Below are positions 19,672-28,684 of a stretch of 64,000 bases of DNA, piece by piece. The position numbers were made by a program, and so were the translations under genes. The first letter of the stretch is position 1. Each line of letters begins with the position of its first letter. Origin of the DNA: Bifidobacterium bohemicum DSM 22767 (lineage in GTDB: Bacteria; Actinomycetota; Actinomycetes; Actinomycetales; Bifidobacteriaceae). The stretch spans positions 806,001 through 870,000 of the forward strand of contig NZ_JGYP01000002.1 of assembly GCF_000741525.1 (NCBI RefSeq), given 5' to 3'. The notes below the pieces were generated by a model. That model saw only the letters and a list, made by a program, of their open reading frames with translations. It had not been told where the DNA came from and did not search any database.

Positions 19672-20970
19672 CTATTTGCGCCCCCGTGCTCCACGCAGGC
19701 CGAACACGGAGATCCCCGCACCCGACCTCCATCGCGTCAGCGCCCTATAGCCGAATCTACGCAGGCGTTCCGGCATAAGCCGGTAGACCGCACGCACCAG
19801 AACGTTGCGGAACCATTGCGGCCACGAGGTGAATCCGTCGCGTCGAAACACCCGTTGCAACCGAAGCTCGTCACGGAACATGCTCCAGCCGCCTCGCCGT
19901 TCATACGCGCCGAGATCCACACGATAGAGCACGAGGGGGTCGGCGACGTTATGCAGGCCCGCGCCGTTGAGCATCATGCGTTCCCAGAGCAGGTAATCCT
20001 CGAACCGTCCTGCTTGTTCCGGGTAGCCACCCACTGCCAGCACGGCCTGCTTGCGGAAGACGACGCTCGGATGGTTCAACGGCGATTGGATACGCGCGAA
20101 CCGTTGCAGCTCGACACCTTCGGACGGCAATCTCCGGATTTGGCGAGGATGAAGGAATCGTTCGCGCACATCGTACCAATGAGGATTCTCGTCCACGACA
20201 TCACCGGTCTCAACGATCCCCGTGATTAGCTCTTCATTCCTCCACTGCTCGGCGGAATCTCTTTGTTCAATCATCCCAATGTCGAACATGGCGGTCGACG
20301 TTGGCCCCAAGGAGGTGAACTCCTGAATCGCACTACCCACCAGATCGTACCCGGATTGGCCGGTCGAACCCGGAAGATCAGCCTTATCAGTGGCGCTTTC
20401 GCCGCCTACGGCTTCGCCACTGAAAACTTGACCGTGACGGAAGTCTCGCTTCTGCGAATCATTCTTGCCGGAACCCGGGTTCGCGCTGTCCGCCGAACCA
20501 CCGTCCGCTGAACCGTCAGCGCACCCCCGAGCTTTTCCGCCGGCCAGAAGCGGAATCTGGACGGCGAACCGCTCGGGCCGCGAGGCATCGTCACTGTCCG
20601 CGCGAGCCACGATGTCATAGCGGCAATGCCGCAGACCCGCGTTCAACGCATGCGCAAGGCCGCGATTGGCTTCAAGCTTCACGACGGTCACTTCAAGGCC
20701 TCTGACGGTCGGTTTTACCACGGTGTCGTTCGAGTCGAAAACCGTTATTTCAGTATTGCCGGCGCGTTCGAATTGTTCTTGCAGCCAACGCGAAAGGTCA
20801 TCCAGAAACGCCTGAATCGAGCTGGCAACCGGCCCGTCCCGCACAACGACGAGTTGCGTAGGCGGCAGCTGCTGGGTCACCGTATTCGAGCGCAACGCAA
20901 GTTTCACGTCGTCCAGGCGATCCCCGCGATAGACCGCCATCAGCAACGAGAAGGGAGGGACAAAAGCCAT
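19672..20970 (-). CDS. Glycosyltransferase family 2 with internal low-complexity insert
   Basis: A 432-residue GT2 enzyme. It begins PPFSLLMAVYRGDRLDDVKL, then PTQLVVVRDGPV, LEANRGLAHALNAGL and the metal-binding ARADSDDASRPERF. Later FEDYLLWERMMLNGA holds the acceptor-side acidic residues. Between PERFAVQIPLLA and YDLVGSAIQEF, which are close together in homologs, lie roughly 60 Gly/Ser/Asp/Ala-rich residues; the insert is in frame and unlikely to belong to the catalytic fold. AAAGGAA stands 6 nt before the ATG. The next gene starts immediately after its stop, forming an operon with the DUF6541 protein and probably the acyltransferase. Sugar specificity is not predictable. Confidence 0.9.
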   Translation of the reverse strand: MAFVPPFSLLMAVYRGDRLDDVKLALRSNTVTQQLPPTQLVVVRDGPVASSIQAFLDDLSRWLQEQFERAGNTEITVFDSNDTVVKPTVRGLEVTVVKLEANRGLAHALNAGLRHCRYDIVARADSDDASRPERFAVQIPLLAGGKARGCADGSADGGSADSANPGSGKNDSQKRDFRHGQVFSGEAVGGESATDKADLPGSTGQSGYDLVGSAIQEFTSLGPTSTAMFDIGMIEQRDSAEQWRNEELITGIVETGDVVDENPHWYDVRERFLHPRQIRRLPSEGVELQRFARIQSPLNHPSVVFRKQAVLAVGGYPEQAGRFEDYLLWERMMLNGAGLHNVADPLVLYRVDLGAYERRGGWSMFRDELRLQRVFRRDGFTSWPQWFRNVLVRAVYRLMPERLRRFGYRALTRWRSGAGISVFGLRGARGRK

Positions 20971-21058
20971 ACCATTCCTTTCCGAATGACCGAACGGACG
21001 GCTAATCCGAAACCATGACTATGACCAATCAGACTCACCTGAGCATGAGAGGCGAACT

Positions 21059-21994
21059 CTAGATAACAGGCTTGTTCTGAGGGAAATCAATCTGCGGATT
21101 GAACCGAATCGACTTGAGCATCTGCTTGTACATGGTACGCCTTAAACGTCTATCCACATTGCCGTGACGCATCTGATTCCACACATTGCCACAGAATAGA
21201 ACGAAATGCAGAATACCCTGGTGGTGCAACCGATAGGAACCCTCGTTACGCACGCCATACGAGAACTTCCAGGCGTTCTTCTCATCGATCATCGAGAAGT
21301 TTACCCCTTTATTCTCACCCATATCATGCAGAACAACGCTGTCGGTCACTTCCACACCCGGGCATGCCTTGCTGATCCGCAGCGTGTATTCGGCATCGTC
21401 AAACCAAATGAAGTACTCCTTGTACGGTAGGCCGTACGCCTCCATCACCCAGCGCGGCACCAGCACGGAGACGAATGAGCATCTGTTGACCAACACAAGA
21501 TTCGTATGCCCCTTGGCCTGCAACCGTCCCCAGTCCCAGGTGGTGATCGGATTATTCATCTCGGAAATCGTGCCGTCGATGTAATCAACCATGGAACACG
21601 CAAACGGCACATCCGGGCCAAGCTCCGAGACGGCGGCGTCATAGCCCTCGACGAGCTTTTCCAAAGCCTGTGGCTCCGGGTAGCCGTCATCGTCGAAAAT
21701 CCATGCGAAATCAGCTCCGAGCTCATAGCTCTTACGCATTCCGGCCGAGAAGCCACCTGCCCCACCGACGTTTTCAGGAAGTGTGACCACGACCAAATCA
21801 ATCGAGTCAGCCAGCGAGAAATTACGCTTGTATTCTTCGAGGTACTCGGCGGTGTCATCGGTGGAGGCATTGTCGACCACAATGAGCTGGTCGGGAAGTC
21901 TGGTCTGGGATTCCAAAGAATGCAGTACGTTCTTCAGCTTCTCCAGTCGATTGAACGTCACCACCACTGCTGCTACTTTGTTTTTTTTCGTCAT
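21059..21994 (-). CDS. Glycosyltransferase family 2, GlfT-like
   Basis: A 311-residue GT-A glycosyltransferase with VAAVVVTFNRLEKLKNVL, LIVVDNASTDDT, PENVGGAGGFSAGMR, the metal site FAWIFDDDGYPEPQAL and the acceptor segment YFIWFDDAEYTLRI. This set is characteristic of galactofuranosyl/rhamnosyltransferase-like GT2 enzymes and resembles the protein at 14934. No inserts are present and the length is typical. It starts 3 nt after the stop of the GT4 gene upstream, so the two are almost certainly cotranscribed. Its likely task is adding one sugar of the surface repeat unit on the cytoplasmic face; donor and linkage remain unknown. Confidence 0.92.
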   Translation of the reverse strand: MTKKNKVAAVVVTFNRLEKLKNVLHSLESQTRLPDQLIVVDNASTDDTAEYLEEYKRNFSLADSIDLVVVTLPENVGGAGGFSAGMRKSYELGADFAWIFDDDGYPEPQALEKLVEGYDAAVSELGPDVPFACSMVDYIDGTISEMNNPITTWDWGRLQAKGHTNLVLVNRCSFVSVLVPRWVMEAYGLPYKEYFIWFDDAEYTLRISKACPGVEVTDSVVLHDMGENKGVNFSMIDEKNAWKFSYGVRNEGSYRLHHQGILHFVLFCGNVWNQMRHGNVDRRLRRTMYKQMLKSIRFNPQIDFPQNKPVI

Positions 21995-21997
21995 ATC

Positions 21998-23824
21998 TCA
22001 CATACTCCATTTCGCGAACAAATCACGGAATAAGCTATCCGCGGACTGTAGCTGGGCAAAAGCCGACAGACGATCGCGCTCAGCCAGCCAAAGACGCTCA
22101 CGATCATTCTCGTTCTCCAAGATATGGGCAAGGGAACGAGTCGCACAGCCCACCAACGAATCCGTCCTACGAGGCAACAGTCCCTGCGGCGGGATCAGTG
22201 TCTTTTGCGAACCGACATTCGCCGAGAGAACGGGGATTCCTTCCGATATGGCTTCCATCGCAGTCAATGTAATACCCTCGTTGATCGAAGTCACCAACAG
22301 TACGTCCGATTGCTCGTAAGCCTGTGAAACGGGCAGTTTGTCGGGCCTGCGCTCAACGATGCGCCCTAGACCATATTTCGCGATCAGACCATCCACAAAG
22401 GGTTCCATCTCACCACTGCCCTGCATGATGAAACGGAATCGACCAGGATATTTCCGCTGCAGCTCGCGCGCCGTCAGCAGAAATGCCTCGGGCCGCTTCT
22501 GCCTGGTAATTCTTCCAACGAACAGCACGGTCAGGGCTTTCCCATTGCATCTTGGACGGAACGACATGTCACTCGGGTCAGCGGTCATTCCGATCAGAGG
22601 CGCATCGACCACTTTCTTCGGATCGATATGGTGCACGTCGACCATCCAATGCTCGATTTGCGGAGAGATGACATGATGCAGATCGATCCATCTGTCATGG
22701 GCGATGGCCTCACGCGGATACCCGCCCTGCATCACATACTCCACGATATGCAGGGAGTCCACGACCGGAACATGAGGGAAATATTTCTTCACCCACCATA
22801 ACCTGTCATACATCCACTGGCAGTGGTGAATGGCTATGCCGCGAACATCGAACTGTTCGAACAGCGCCCGCAGAATGGGTATGTCTCCCACTCGCTCCTG
22901 TAAGGGCCGAATCAACGGGAGGACCAACGCACCGTCGCATTCGGAACTCGTGATCCACGGCTGCTGGCTATCGCGATCGGTGATGACGATAGGCAACATG
23001 CCGGCTTCCTTCACAAGCCGTATCGTCTCCATCCCCCAACGCTCAGCACCACCCGATTGCAGCCAGTGCATGGCGATTATCACCGCCTTGGGCGCACCTT
23101 CAACCTTGGGGCCGGGCGGGCACTCCCACCAAGGCAGACCGTTGACCACCAATGGCCTGGTGCCGGGCACTCTTGGAGGCTCGGACTCAAAAGCGGAATA
23201 AAGAGGGATCGGTTGCATCGTATGATGCTCACGCTCAATCCTCAACGCCTCTCGAACATAATCGAACGCAACGGGCGCACGCTGCTCACATGACTGGTAG
23301 ACACGACGCTTGATGCTTGCACGCGGCCAACGCGCTTGGACGTCGGCATCGGTGGCATCATCGGGTGTCAACAGGATATGACGCACCCCACTGTCGACAA
23401 GCTGCCTATTCCCATTGAAATAGTGGAGCGGGTATTCGGACTGGTTTTCGACATGTGAAGTCATCCGAAAAGTCACTACTGGTTTCATGCCCGAGTTCGC
23501 AGTACATGACCCGTCCACGGTGGACACATCGCAAAGCCTTGGGTACTGCCATTTTTCGCCCATATAAATCCGATACTCCAGCGTGCGTCCCGGCTGGATC
23601 AACGAGTGGTAATTCAAAGCACCCTCAAGCAGCCGCTGCTGTCTGGAGCTCAACGATGACCAGAAATCCGCAGGCAAAGACGATTCATCGAAAAAGATAC
23701 GCATACTCGGTATGGTACAGAAAGGGCTGTCCACGAAAACACCGCCCAGCCTCCGTAAAACCCCCTGGCGCCAATCGCGAAATAATTCCGTGAACCTTAG
23801 GCGCATATTCGCATGCCTCGGCAT
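21998..23824 (-). CDS. Glycosyltransferase family 4 with long N-terminal extension
   Basis: A 608-residue protein whose C-terminal two thirds are a GT-B fold, family 4: GAPKAVIIAMHWLQSGGAER (about residue 240), TVLFVGRITRQKRPEAFL (about 420), FIMQGSGEM and NEGITLTAMEAISEGIPVL, which contains the donor-binding EX7E-type glutamates. The first 230 or so residues are not recognised and contain no obvious catalytic motif. Two starts compete: ATG at 23824, and ATG at 23806 with a GAGG element upstream; the difference is six residues. The gene diverges from the ABC permease with only 34 nt between them, so their promoters must overlap or abut. It forms an operon with the GT2 gene that follows. Confidence 0.88.
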   Translation of the reverse strand: MPRHANMRLRFTELFRDWRQGVLRRLGGVFVDSPFCTIPSMRIFFDESSLPADFWSSLSSRQQRLLEGALNYHSLIQPGRTLEYRIYMGEKWQYPRLCDVSTVDGSCTANSGMKPVVTFRMTSHVENQSEYPLHYFNGNRQLVDSGVRHILLTPDDATDADVQARWPRASIKRRVYQSCEQRAPVAFDYVREALRIEREHHTMQPIPLYSAFESEPPRVPGTRPLVVNGLPWWECPPGPKVEGAPKAVIIAMHWLQSGGAERWGMETIRLVKEAGMLPIVITDRDSQQPWITSSECDGALVLPLIRPLQERVGDIPILRALFEQFDVRGIAIHHCQWMYDRLWWVKKYFPHVPVVDSLHIVEYVMQGGYPREAIAHDRWIDLHHVISPQIEHWMVDVHHIDPKKVVDAPLIGMTADPSDMSFRPRCNGKALTVLFVGRITRQKRPEAFLLTARELQRKYPGRFRFIMQGSGEMEPFVDGLIAKYGLGRIVERRPDKLPVSQAYEQSDVLLVTSINEGITLTAMEAISEGIPVLSANVGSQKTLIPPQGLLPRRTDSLVGCATRSLAHILENENDRERLWLAERDRLSAFAQLQSADSLFRDLFAKWSM

Positions 23825-23843
23825 AAAAGAGGCGGGTCGCTGC

Positions 23844-23849
23844 TAGACT
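23844..23849 (+). promoter_or_regulatory. Predicted -10 box for the ABC exporter genes
   Basis: TAGACT lies 9 nt before the permease ATG at 23859, and no ribosome-binding site is seen, so a leaderless transcript is likely. The whole divergent spacer is 34 nt, which forces close packing of two polymerase sites. Confidence 0.4.
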
Positions 23850-23858
23850 TCAATTCTT

Positions 23859-24686
23859 ATGAAAGCACTGGCGAGAAAAATGACCGAGAGATATCACTAC
23901 TCTCTGGTCGTACTCAAGGAGTTAGTAAAAACAGACTTCAAATTGCGCTATCAAGGCTCCTTTCTTGGCATCGCATGGTCGGTCGTTAAACCGCTTATGC
24001 TATTCGGCATCATGTATATGGTGTTTGTGCGTTTTCTGCATTTTACCGACGGAACGCCGCAATACCCAGTCGTATTGCTGATGGGTAATTGCCTATGGCA
24101 GTTCTTCTCCGAGGCAACAGGCACCGGCCTACGCTCGATCGTCGACCGGGGTGACATTTTACGCAAAATCCATTTCCCGAACTATATCATCGTGGTTTCG
24201 GCCACCTGCGGCGCACTGATCAGCCTAGGCATCAACCTCGTTGTGATTATGCTCTTCGCGGTCGTCAACGGGGTGCATTTCACATGGAGGGCGCTTCTTC
24301 TTCCGCTCAACCTGATTGAGCTCTACGTTTTTGCACTCGGCTGTGCTCTGCTTCTTGCTACGATGTACGTTCATTTCCGCGACATCCAGCACATATGGGA
24401 GGTCGTCAGCCAGATGGTCTTCTACGCCACGCCGATCATCTATCCGCTTTCCATGGTCAGCCACAACTACCCCGTGATCGGCAAGCTCATGCTGATGAGT
24501 CCGATAGCCCAGTCCTTCCAAGATGCACGTCACAATCTCATCGACCCGCAAAACGTGCAGATCATTTGGAATCAAATCGGCAATCCCGCAATCTGCCTGA
24601 TTCCATATGCGTTGTCAATCGCATTCCTCATTCTGGGCGTATACGTCTTCCGCAAATACAGCCGCAAGTTCGCGGAGATCATGTAG
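23859..24686 (+). CDS. ABC-2 type polysaccharide export permease (Wzm/TagG-like)
   Basis: A 275-residue integral membrane protein with about six transmembrane helices. The amphipathic head ELVKTDFKLRYQGSFLGIAW is a hallmark of O-antigen, teichoic acid and rhamnan export permeases. YPVVLLMGNCLWQFF, the DILRKIHFPNYI coupling segment and ATMYVHFRDIQHIWEV with FYATPIIYPL also match. It forms the membrane channel that moves a finished, lipid-linked glycan across the cytoplasmic membrane. The partner ATPase starts 13 nt downstream. The ATG is the only reasonable start and probably gives a leaderless transcript. Its presence implies that at least one glycan of this locus is exported by the ABC-dependent route rather than by Wzx/Wzy. 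Confidence 0.95.
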   Translation: MKALARKMTERYHYSLVVLKELVKTDFKLRYQGSFLGIAWSVVKPLMLFGIMYMVFVRFLHFTDGTPQYPVVLLMGNCLWQFFSEATGTGLRSIVDRGDILRKIHFPNYIIVVSATCGALISLGINLVVIMLFAVVNGVHFTWRALLLPLNLIELYVFALGCALLLATMYVHFRDIQHIWEVVSQMVFYATPIIYPLSMVSHNYPVIGKLMLMSPIAQSFQDARHNLIDPQNVQIIWNQIGNPAICLIPYALSIAFLILGVYVFRKYSRKFAEIM

Positions 24687-24699
24687 CAATCGAGGCATA

Positions 24700-25956
24700 A
24701 TGACTTCTTCACAACAGACCGAAATCGAAAAGCACGACGATACCGATGTGGTCCTTTCGGTACAACATGTCGGCAAGTTCTTCAAACTTCCGACAGAGCA
24801 GGCAACCGGGCTTAAGCAGGCGTTCATCAATTGGACCAAAGGCATCAAGGGGTACAAAAAGCAACAGGTGCTCAATGACATCAGCTTCGAGGTGCATCGC
24901 GGGGACTTCTTCGGCATCGTAGGCCGCAACGGCTCGGGCAAGTCAACGTTGCTCAAGATTATCTCAGGCATCTATATGCCGGACGGCGGAACGGTCGACG
25001 TCAAAGGGAAGCTGGTACCCTTCATCGAACTCGGCGTCGGTTTCAATCCGGAGCTTACTGGGCGCGAAAACGTGTTCCTTAATGGTGCGCTGCTCGGTTT
25101 CACACACAACGAAATCGAAGACATGTACGACGACATCGTCGATTTTGCCGAGCTCGGCGAGTTCATGGACCAGAAGCTTAAAAACTATTCCAGCGGCATG
25201 CAGGTCCGCCTTGCTTTTTCCGTGGCCATCAAAGCGCAGGGTGACATTCTGGTGCTGGACGAGGTGCTGGCAGTCGGGGACGAGGCTTTTCAGCAGAAAT
25301 GCGATGACTATTTCACCCAAGTCAAAAAGGACCCCACCAAAACGGTCATACTCGTGACCCACAGCATGGACTCCGTCAAAAAGTATTGCAACAAGGCCAT
25401 CCTCATCAAGGACGGAGACATTGTCGTCAACGGCAATAAGGAGGAGGCCGCCAACCAATACACTCTCGAGAACATTCAATCGGAGAAGAAGGACGCTGAA
25501 CGCAAAAAGGGCGAGTACCCCGATGGACTCAACGAGCACTGCCCTCTCTTGCAGGTCAAGCCGATTTCGAATCAAATCTGCAAAAGCTCGGACACCTTCC
25601 ATTTTGAAGTGGAATACGACTATAGCGAGCAGAACGAGTTTTACCTTGCTCTGGCTTTGCATGATCTCAGGCGAGGAGGCATTGCCTACGACACCGGCTC
25701 AAAAGCACTGAAGTTCACGCAGACCGGGCACCACAGCGTCGAGTTCGAGATGCCGCTGACCGTCTTCAATAATGGTGATTTTCGATTGGTCGCCTCACTG
25801 CGCACACCTTCGAAGACAGACCCGAAGAAGTCCGACATGGTGGCTTTTACCAACGATGCCAACTCATGCGCTTTCGCGATCAGGGATTCCAAGAATAGAG
25901 ACTACGCATTATTGAGCGACAGAGCCTTGACGATCAAATGCGTTGAAACGCACTGA
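24700..25956 (+). CDS. ABC polysaccharide export ATPase with C-terminal carbohydrate-binding domain (Wzt/TagH-like)
   Basis: A 418-residue protein. Residues 1-250 or so form an ABC ATPase with the long N-terminal loop typical of this subfamily (FKLPTEQATGLKQAFINW), Walker A GRNGSGKS at 75-82, signature YSSGMQVRLAFS around 163-174, Walker B ILVLDE at 183-188 and the switch His in VTHSMDS. Residues about 290-418 resemble a Wzt-type C-terminal domain, a beta sandwich that in O-antigen exporters recognises the glycan end. The frame is open upstream to 24607, but the ATG at 24700 has GAGG 6 nt before it and sits 13 nt after the permease stop. The ATPase powers export through the permease; the C-terminal domain suggests that chain-end recognition couples synthesis to export. 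Confidence 0.95.
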   Translation: MTSSQQTEIEKHDDTDVVLSVQHVGKFFKLPTEQATGLKQAFINWTKGIKGYKKQQVLNDISFEVHRGDFFGIVGRNGSGKSTLLKIISGIYMPDGGTVDVKGKLVPFIELGVGFNPELTGRENVFLNGALLGFTHNEIEDMYDDIVDFAELGEFMDQKLKNYSSGMQVRLAFSVAIKAQGDILVLDEVLAVGDEAFQQKCDDYFTQVKKDPTKTVILVTHSMDSVKKYCNKAILIKDGDIVVNGNKEEAANQYTLENIQSEKKDAERKKGEYPDGLNEHCPLLQVKPISNQICKSSDTFHFEVEYDYSEQNEFYLALALHDLRRGGIAYDTGSKALKFTQTGHHSVEFEMPLTVFNNGDFRLVASLRTPSKTDPKKSDMVAFTNDANSCAFAIRDSKNRDYALLSDRALTIKCVETH

Positions 25957-26039
25957 ATGAATACCGATGTTCAGGTCGTTTGAATACTTTGCCTACTGAT
26001 TGTATCCGTTCTTTTCTGCGTAGGAGCGGCAATCAACCA

Positions 26040-26061
26040 GATATCTAGGCGATATCTAGGC
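26040..26061. repeat. Two tandem copies of an 11-bp unit
   Basis: GATATCTAGGC occurs twice head to tail (26040-26050 and 26051-26061) in the A+T-rich gap after the exporter operon. It marks the start of the low-G+C stretch. No function is known. Confidence 0.6.
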
Positions 26062-26198
26062 GCGTACTGATCGTTGGCGTAGTACTATTCGGAGGAACAT
26101 TCATTACGGATACACGCCATCAGGAAACATCAAAAGAGGAACGGGGCTAATCTGTTCAATCCCAGTTGCAGGACGGAAATCATCTCGAAATGACCGCG

Positions 26199-26642
26199 TT
26201 ACCGCTTATCCAGCAACTGGTTCTTCCCATTGTTATAATAACTCATCGAGCCAACCGGTCCCTCTACAGAAAACTTGTCGTGAGAAAAAACAAGTTTTGT
26301 CACCGACTCATTAGGAATACCGACGCCAGAATAGTGTTCACCGAGAGTCTCAAGGAACAAACTTATCGCCAGAGCCGAAGACACGACCAGAACGTTTCCG
26401 CCACCTGCCTTTCGCTGTTTCTCTGCGATCGCCGTTAGTGCTTCACTCATACGCTTGCTGACGGCATTGGCGCTTTCGGCCCTCGCGCTAGGACTTAAAT
26501 CCGTTTTCAGGGCATTCCTTTTGTCCAGCTCATAAAGCCTGTCGTAGTATTTATGCGACATATCCTTACCGCTTGCAGCGATGAAGTCTTCAGCTCTGTC
26601 ATATCGAACCGCTTTCGTGCATAGCCAAAAAGGAACGTTGCA
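26199..26642 (-). pseudogene. Remnant of a histidine phosphatase family gene
   Basis: The minus-strand frame from a TAA at 26645 down to 26199 encodes about 147 residues, 120 from the first ATG. It resembles only the C-terminal half of a phosphoglycerate mutase-like histidine phosphatase: SKRMSEALTAIAEKQ, GGNVLVVSSALAISLFL, NESVTKLVFSHDKFSVEG and SMSYYNNG. The N-terminal RHG motif with the phospho-accepting histidine is absent, and the second catalytic VSHG is replaced by VSSA, so activity is not expected. No start with a ribosome-binding site was found. It is either a decayed gene or a diverged small protein; decay is favoured, given its place at the edge of the low-G+C segment. Confidence 0.45.
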
Positions 26643-26759
26643 TTAGCCGTGCGTCTGAGTAAAATTAGGCAAGGAGCCAGGTTGCATATTAAGTAAATTG
26701 TATGCGGCTTACGCTTATGGATATTTCAACCAGAGTGGTTCATAGAAGGACGTTTCACA

Positions 26760-27890
26760 GTGACGAATATGCTGACGCTCATAAAAAGCCATTTGCCCGC
26801 ATCCAAGAGAGCGGTGCGCACGCTTTCCGAGAACGTTGACGCATTGCGTCTTGATGTCAATAACCTCAATGCGGCCATCAACGACCTATCGACAAAATTG
26901 AACGATAATCTTGAAGTCTCTCATCAGAATCACGAATTATTAGACCGTTACGGCGCACATATAGAAAAGCTTTCATGGGTGGGGCTTCGGCGCGAAGACG
27001 AAGATGAACTCGCCGCCAAGCAACGAATCTTCAAGCAAATGTTCCATGCTACAGGCCCGCTCCGTCTTCTTCAATCAAGTTGCGCACAGCTGTTAAAGGA
27101 GTTCGACGCGCTCTGTCGCAAGAATTCCATCCAATATTGGATCAATTGCGGAACATTGATCGGTGCCGTGCGGCATCAGGGTTTCATCCCTTGGGATGAT
27201 GACACCGATTTAGGCATGCCTCGTGACCAAATTCAAAAACTCCAGACCGTTATTACCTCGGATCCTATATACAGCAAGCGTTTCAAAGTCTCTTTGACAT
27301 ACGATCCATACGCTTTCTGCCGCCAGATTCGTTTCATGTACAATGATCCAAACAACCCCTGCTTCCTGGACCTATTCATCTATGACTACACCGACGAAGA
27401 CCGGGAAGAGCACTACCTGGAGCGGACAGCCTTACGTAAAAGGATGATTGACGAGTTCCGCTCGCTGCCGTATTTTGAAGAATGGGAGCGACACGGGTAT
27501 CTCGCGGTCGGAGATACGCACAGCCAGGAAATCGAAGCGATTTTTGAAAACTATCGGCAACGGGCTTTGGAAGAGGGCGTCATTACGACTGACTCCGAGG
27601 CACCTGCTCTCCTATACGGAATGGACAACTATACGCCACACGTGGAGCTGATGCGCGCTTATCGCTCAGATGACATTTTCCCTCTCAAGGACCTGTCCTT
27701 TGAAGGCGCCACGGTGCTGGCGCCACAACATCCGGAGACGATACTCGAACGGGAATACGGCGATATTTATGAACTCCCCGACGACATGGTCTCTCATTTC
27801 GAACATGTCTCACGCCAGTTGTTCAAGAATCCCGAAATCCTGCGGTCCTTGAAAGCTTGTTCGCAAAACCCTGAGGCGTATCTCAACTAG
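26760..27890 (+). CDS. LicD-family phosphotransferase-like protein with N-terminal coiled coil
   Basis: A 376-residue protein with the LicD signature GTLIGAVRHQGFIPWDDD followed by TDLGMPR (residues 131-155). It belongs to the nucleotidyltransferase-like fold used by enzymes that transfer phosphocholine or other phospho-substituents to surface glycans. Residues about 18-62 have heptad-like spacing of hydrophobics (SENVDALRLDVNNLNAAI) and probably form a coiled coil that could mediate oligomerisation. The start is GTG at 26760, with GAAGGA about 9 nt upstream. It has no close operon partner: a phosphatase remnant lies upstream and about 800 nt of gene-free sequence downstream. Addition of a phosphorylated substituent to the exported polysaccharide is the likely role; the substituent is unknown. 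Confidence 0.85.
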   Translation: MTNMLTLIKSHLPASKRAVRTLSENVDALRLDVNNLNAAINDLSTKLNDNLEVSHQNHELLDRYGAHIEKLSWVGLRREDEDELAAKQRIFKQMFHATGPLRLLQSSCAQLLKEFDALCRKNSIQYWINCGTLIGAVRHQGFIPWDDDTDLGMPRDQIQKLQTVITSDPIYSKRFKVSLTYDPYAFCRQIRFMYNDPNNPCFLDLFIYDYTDEDREEHYLERTALRKRMIDEFRSLPYFEEWERHGYLAVGDTHSQEIEAIFENYRQRALEEGVITTDSEAPALLYGMDNYTPHVELMRAYRSDDIFPLKDLSFEGATVLAPQHPETILEREYGDIYELPDDMVSHFEHVSRQLFKNPEILRSLKACSQNPEAYLN

Positions 27891-28684
27891 ACACAGGCCC
27901 ATCTCAGTAGCGTAGCAGGTACGCTCCAAGCACCCGCCTCTATGGTCCGTTACACCAACTCCCGCATAGAGACACAACACGGCTTCAACGAGAAATGGTG
28001 ATATGCCGCCTCTCTTTGCTATTTCTCGTATGCCACGACCGGGGTTAATGCAGGAATCGTCCCTGGTGCTGTTGGTCAGGAACTCGATAGCGGGATGAAT
28101 TTTGCGAAGCATTTCATCAGTCTTCGTTATTCCCGCACTCCAACTCAGAGTCGCCGATATATGACACTAATGCAATGAGGCAATAATGCCATCGCCAAAA
28201 CTCGAAATCCACCGGCATGCACAACCGACCGACTATTTATTCGCTTCCTGATCTCTTGTATCTAACGGATGCCGCCATATCGATCGAGGCAAGTACATAA
28301 GCAATATCGCCAGAACCACGTACCAGCAACAACACATCATGTATAGCGGAGCAGAGGCACACAGGTAAATGTCGCAGCTCACAGCTACATTCCGGAAACA
28401 TTTTCAGGATAACTGCCTTGAACCATAAAAGAATAATGAGAGAGAACAGCTACATCTATCCAGAACTTCGACGATCTCAAGCCAAGAATTCCTTTGAAAC
28501 TATTATATGTCGTCAAAGTCCTAGCTGAGGAGAAACACACCTCACCATTTTAGGAAGATCCCGAGGAACAGACCAACTTCGAACACCATAATCCCTGTGA
28601 TTCAAGCCGGACCTCCTGAGAGAGCCTTATAATGAGGAGGTTACACAGGGATGTATATTTCATGTATCCGACAAAGGGGAATTG
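27891..28684. other. Gene-free A+T-rich stretch of 794 nt
   Basis: No ORF with recognisable similarity, ribosome-binding site and codon use was found on either strand. Toward its end is TATAAT (28628-28633), bracketed by an inverted repeat CCTCCT (28612-28617)/AGGAGG (28635-28640), which may be the promoter of the acyltransferase at 28685. The rest may be decayed DNA. Confidence 0.5.

Noticed and set aside
18817..20229. 470-codon open frame on the plus strand
   Set aside because: Lies opposite the DUF6541 and GT2 genes; composition is Arg/His/Pro-rich, as expected for a shadow frame.
27810..28112. 100-codon minus-strand frame in the island gap
   Set aside because: Overlaps the end of the LicD gene, has no ribosome-binding site and resembles no transposase or other family I can name.
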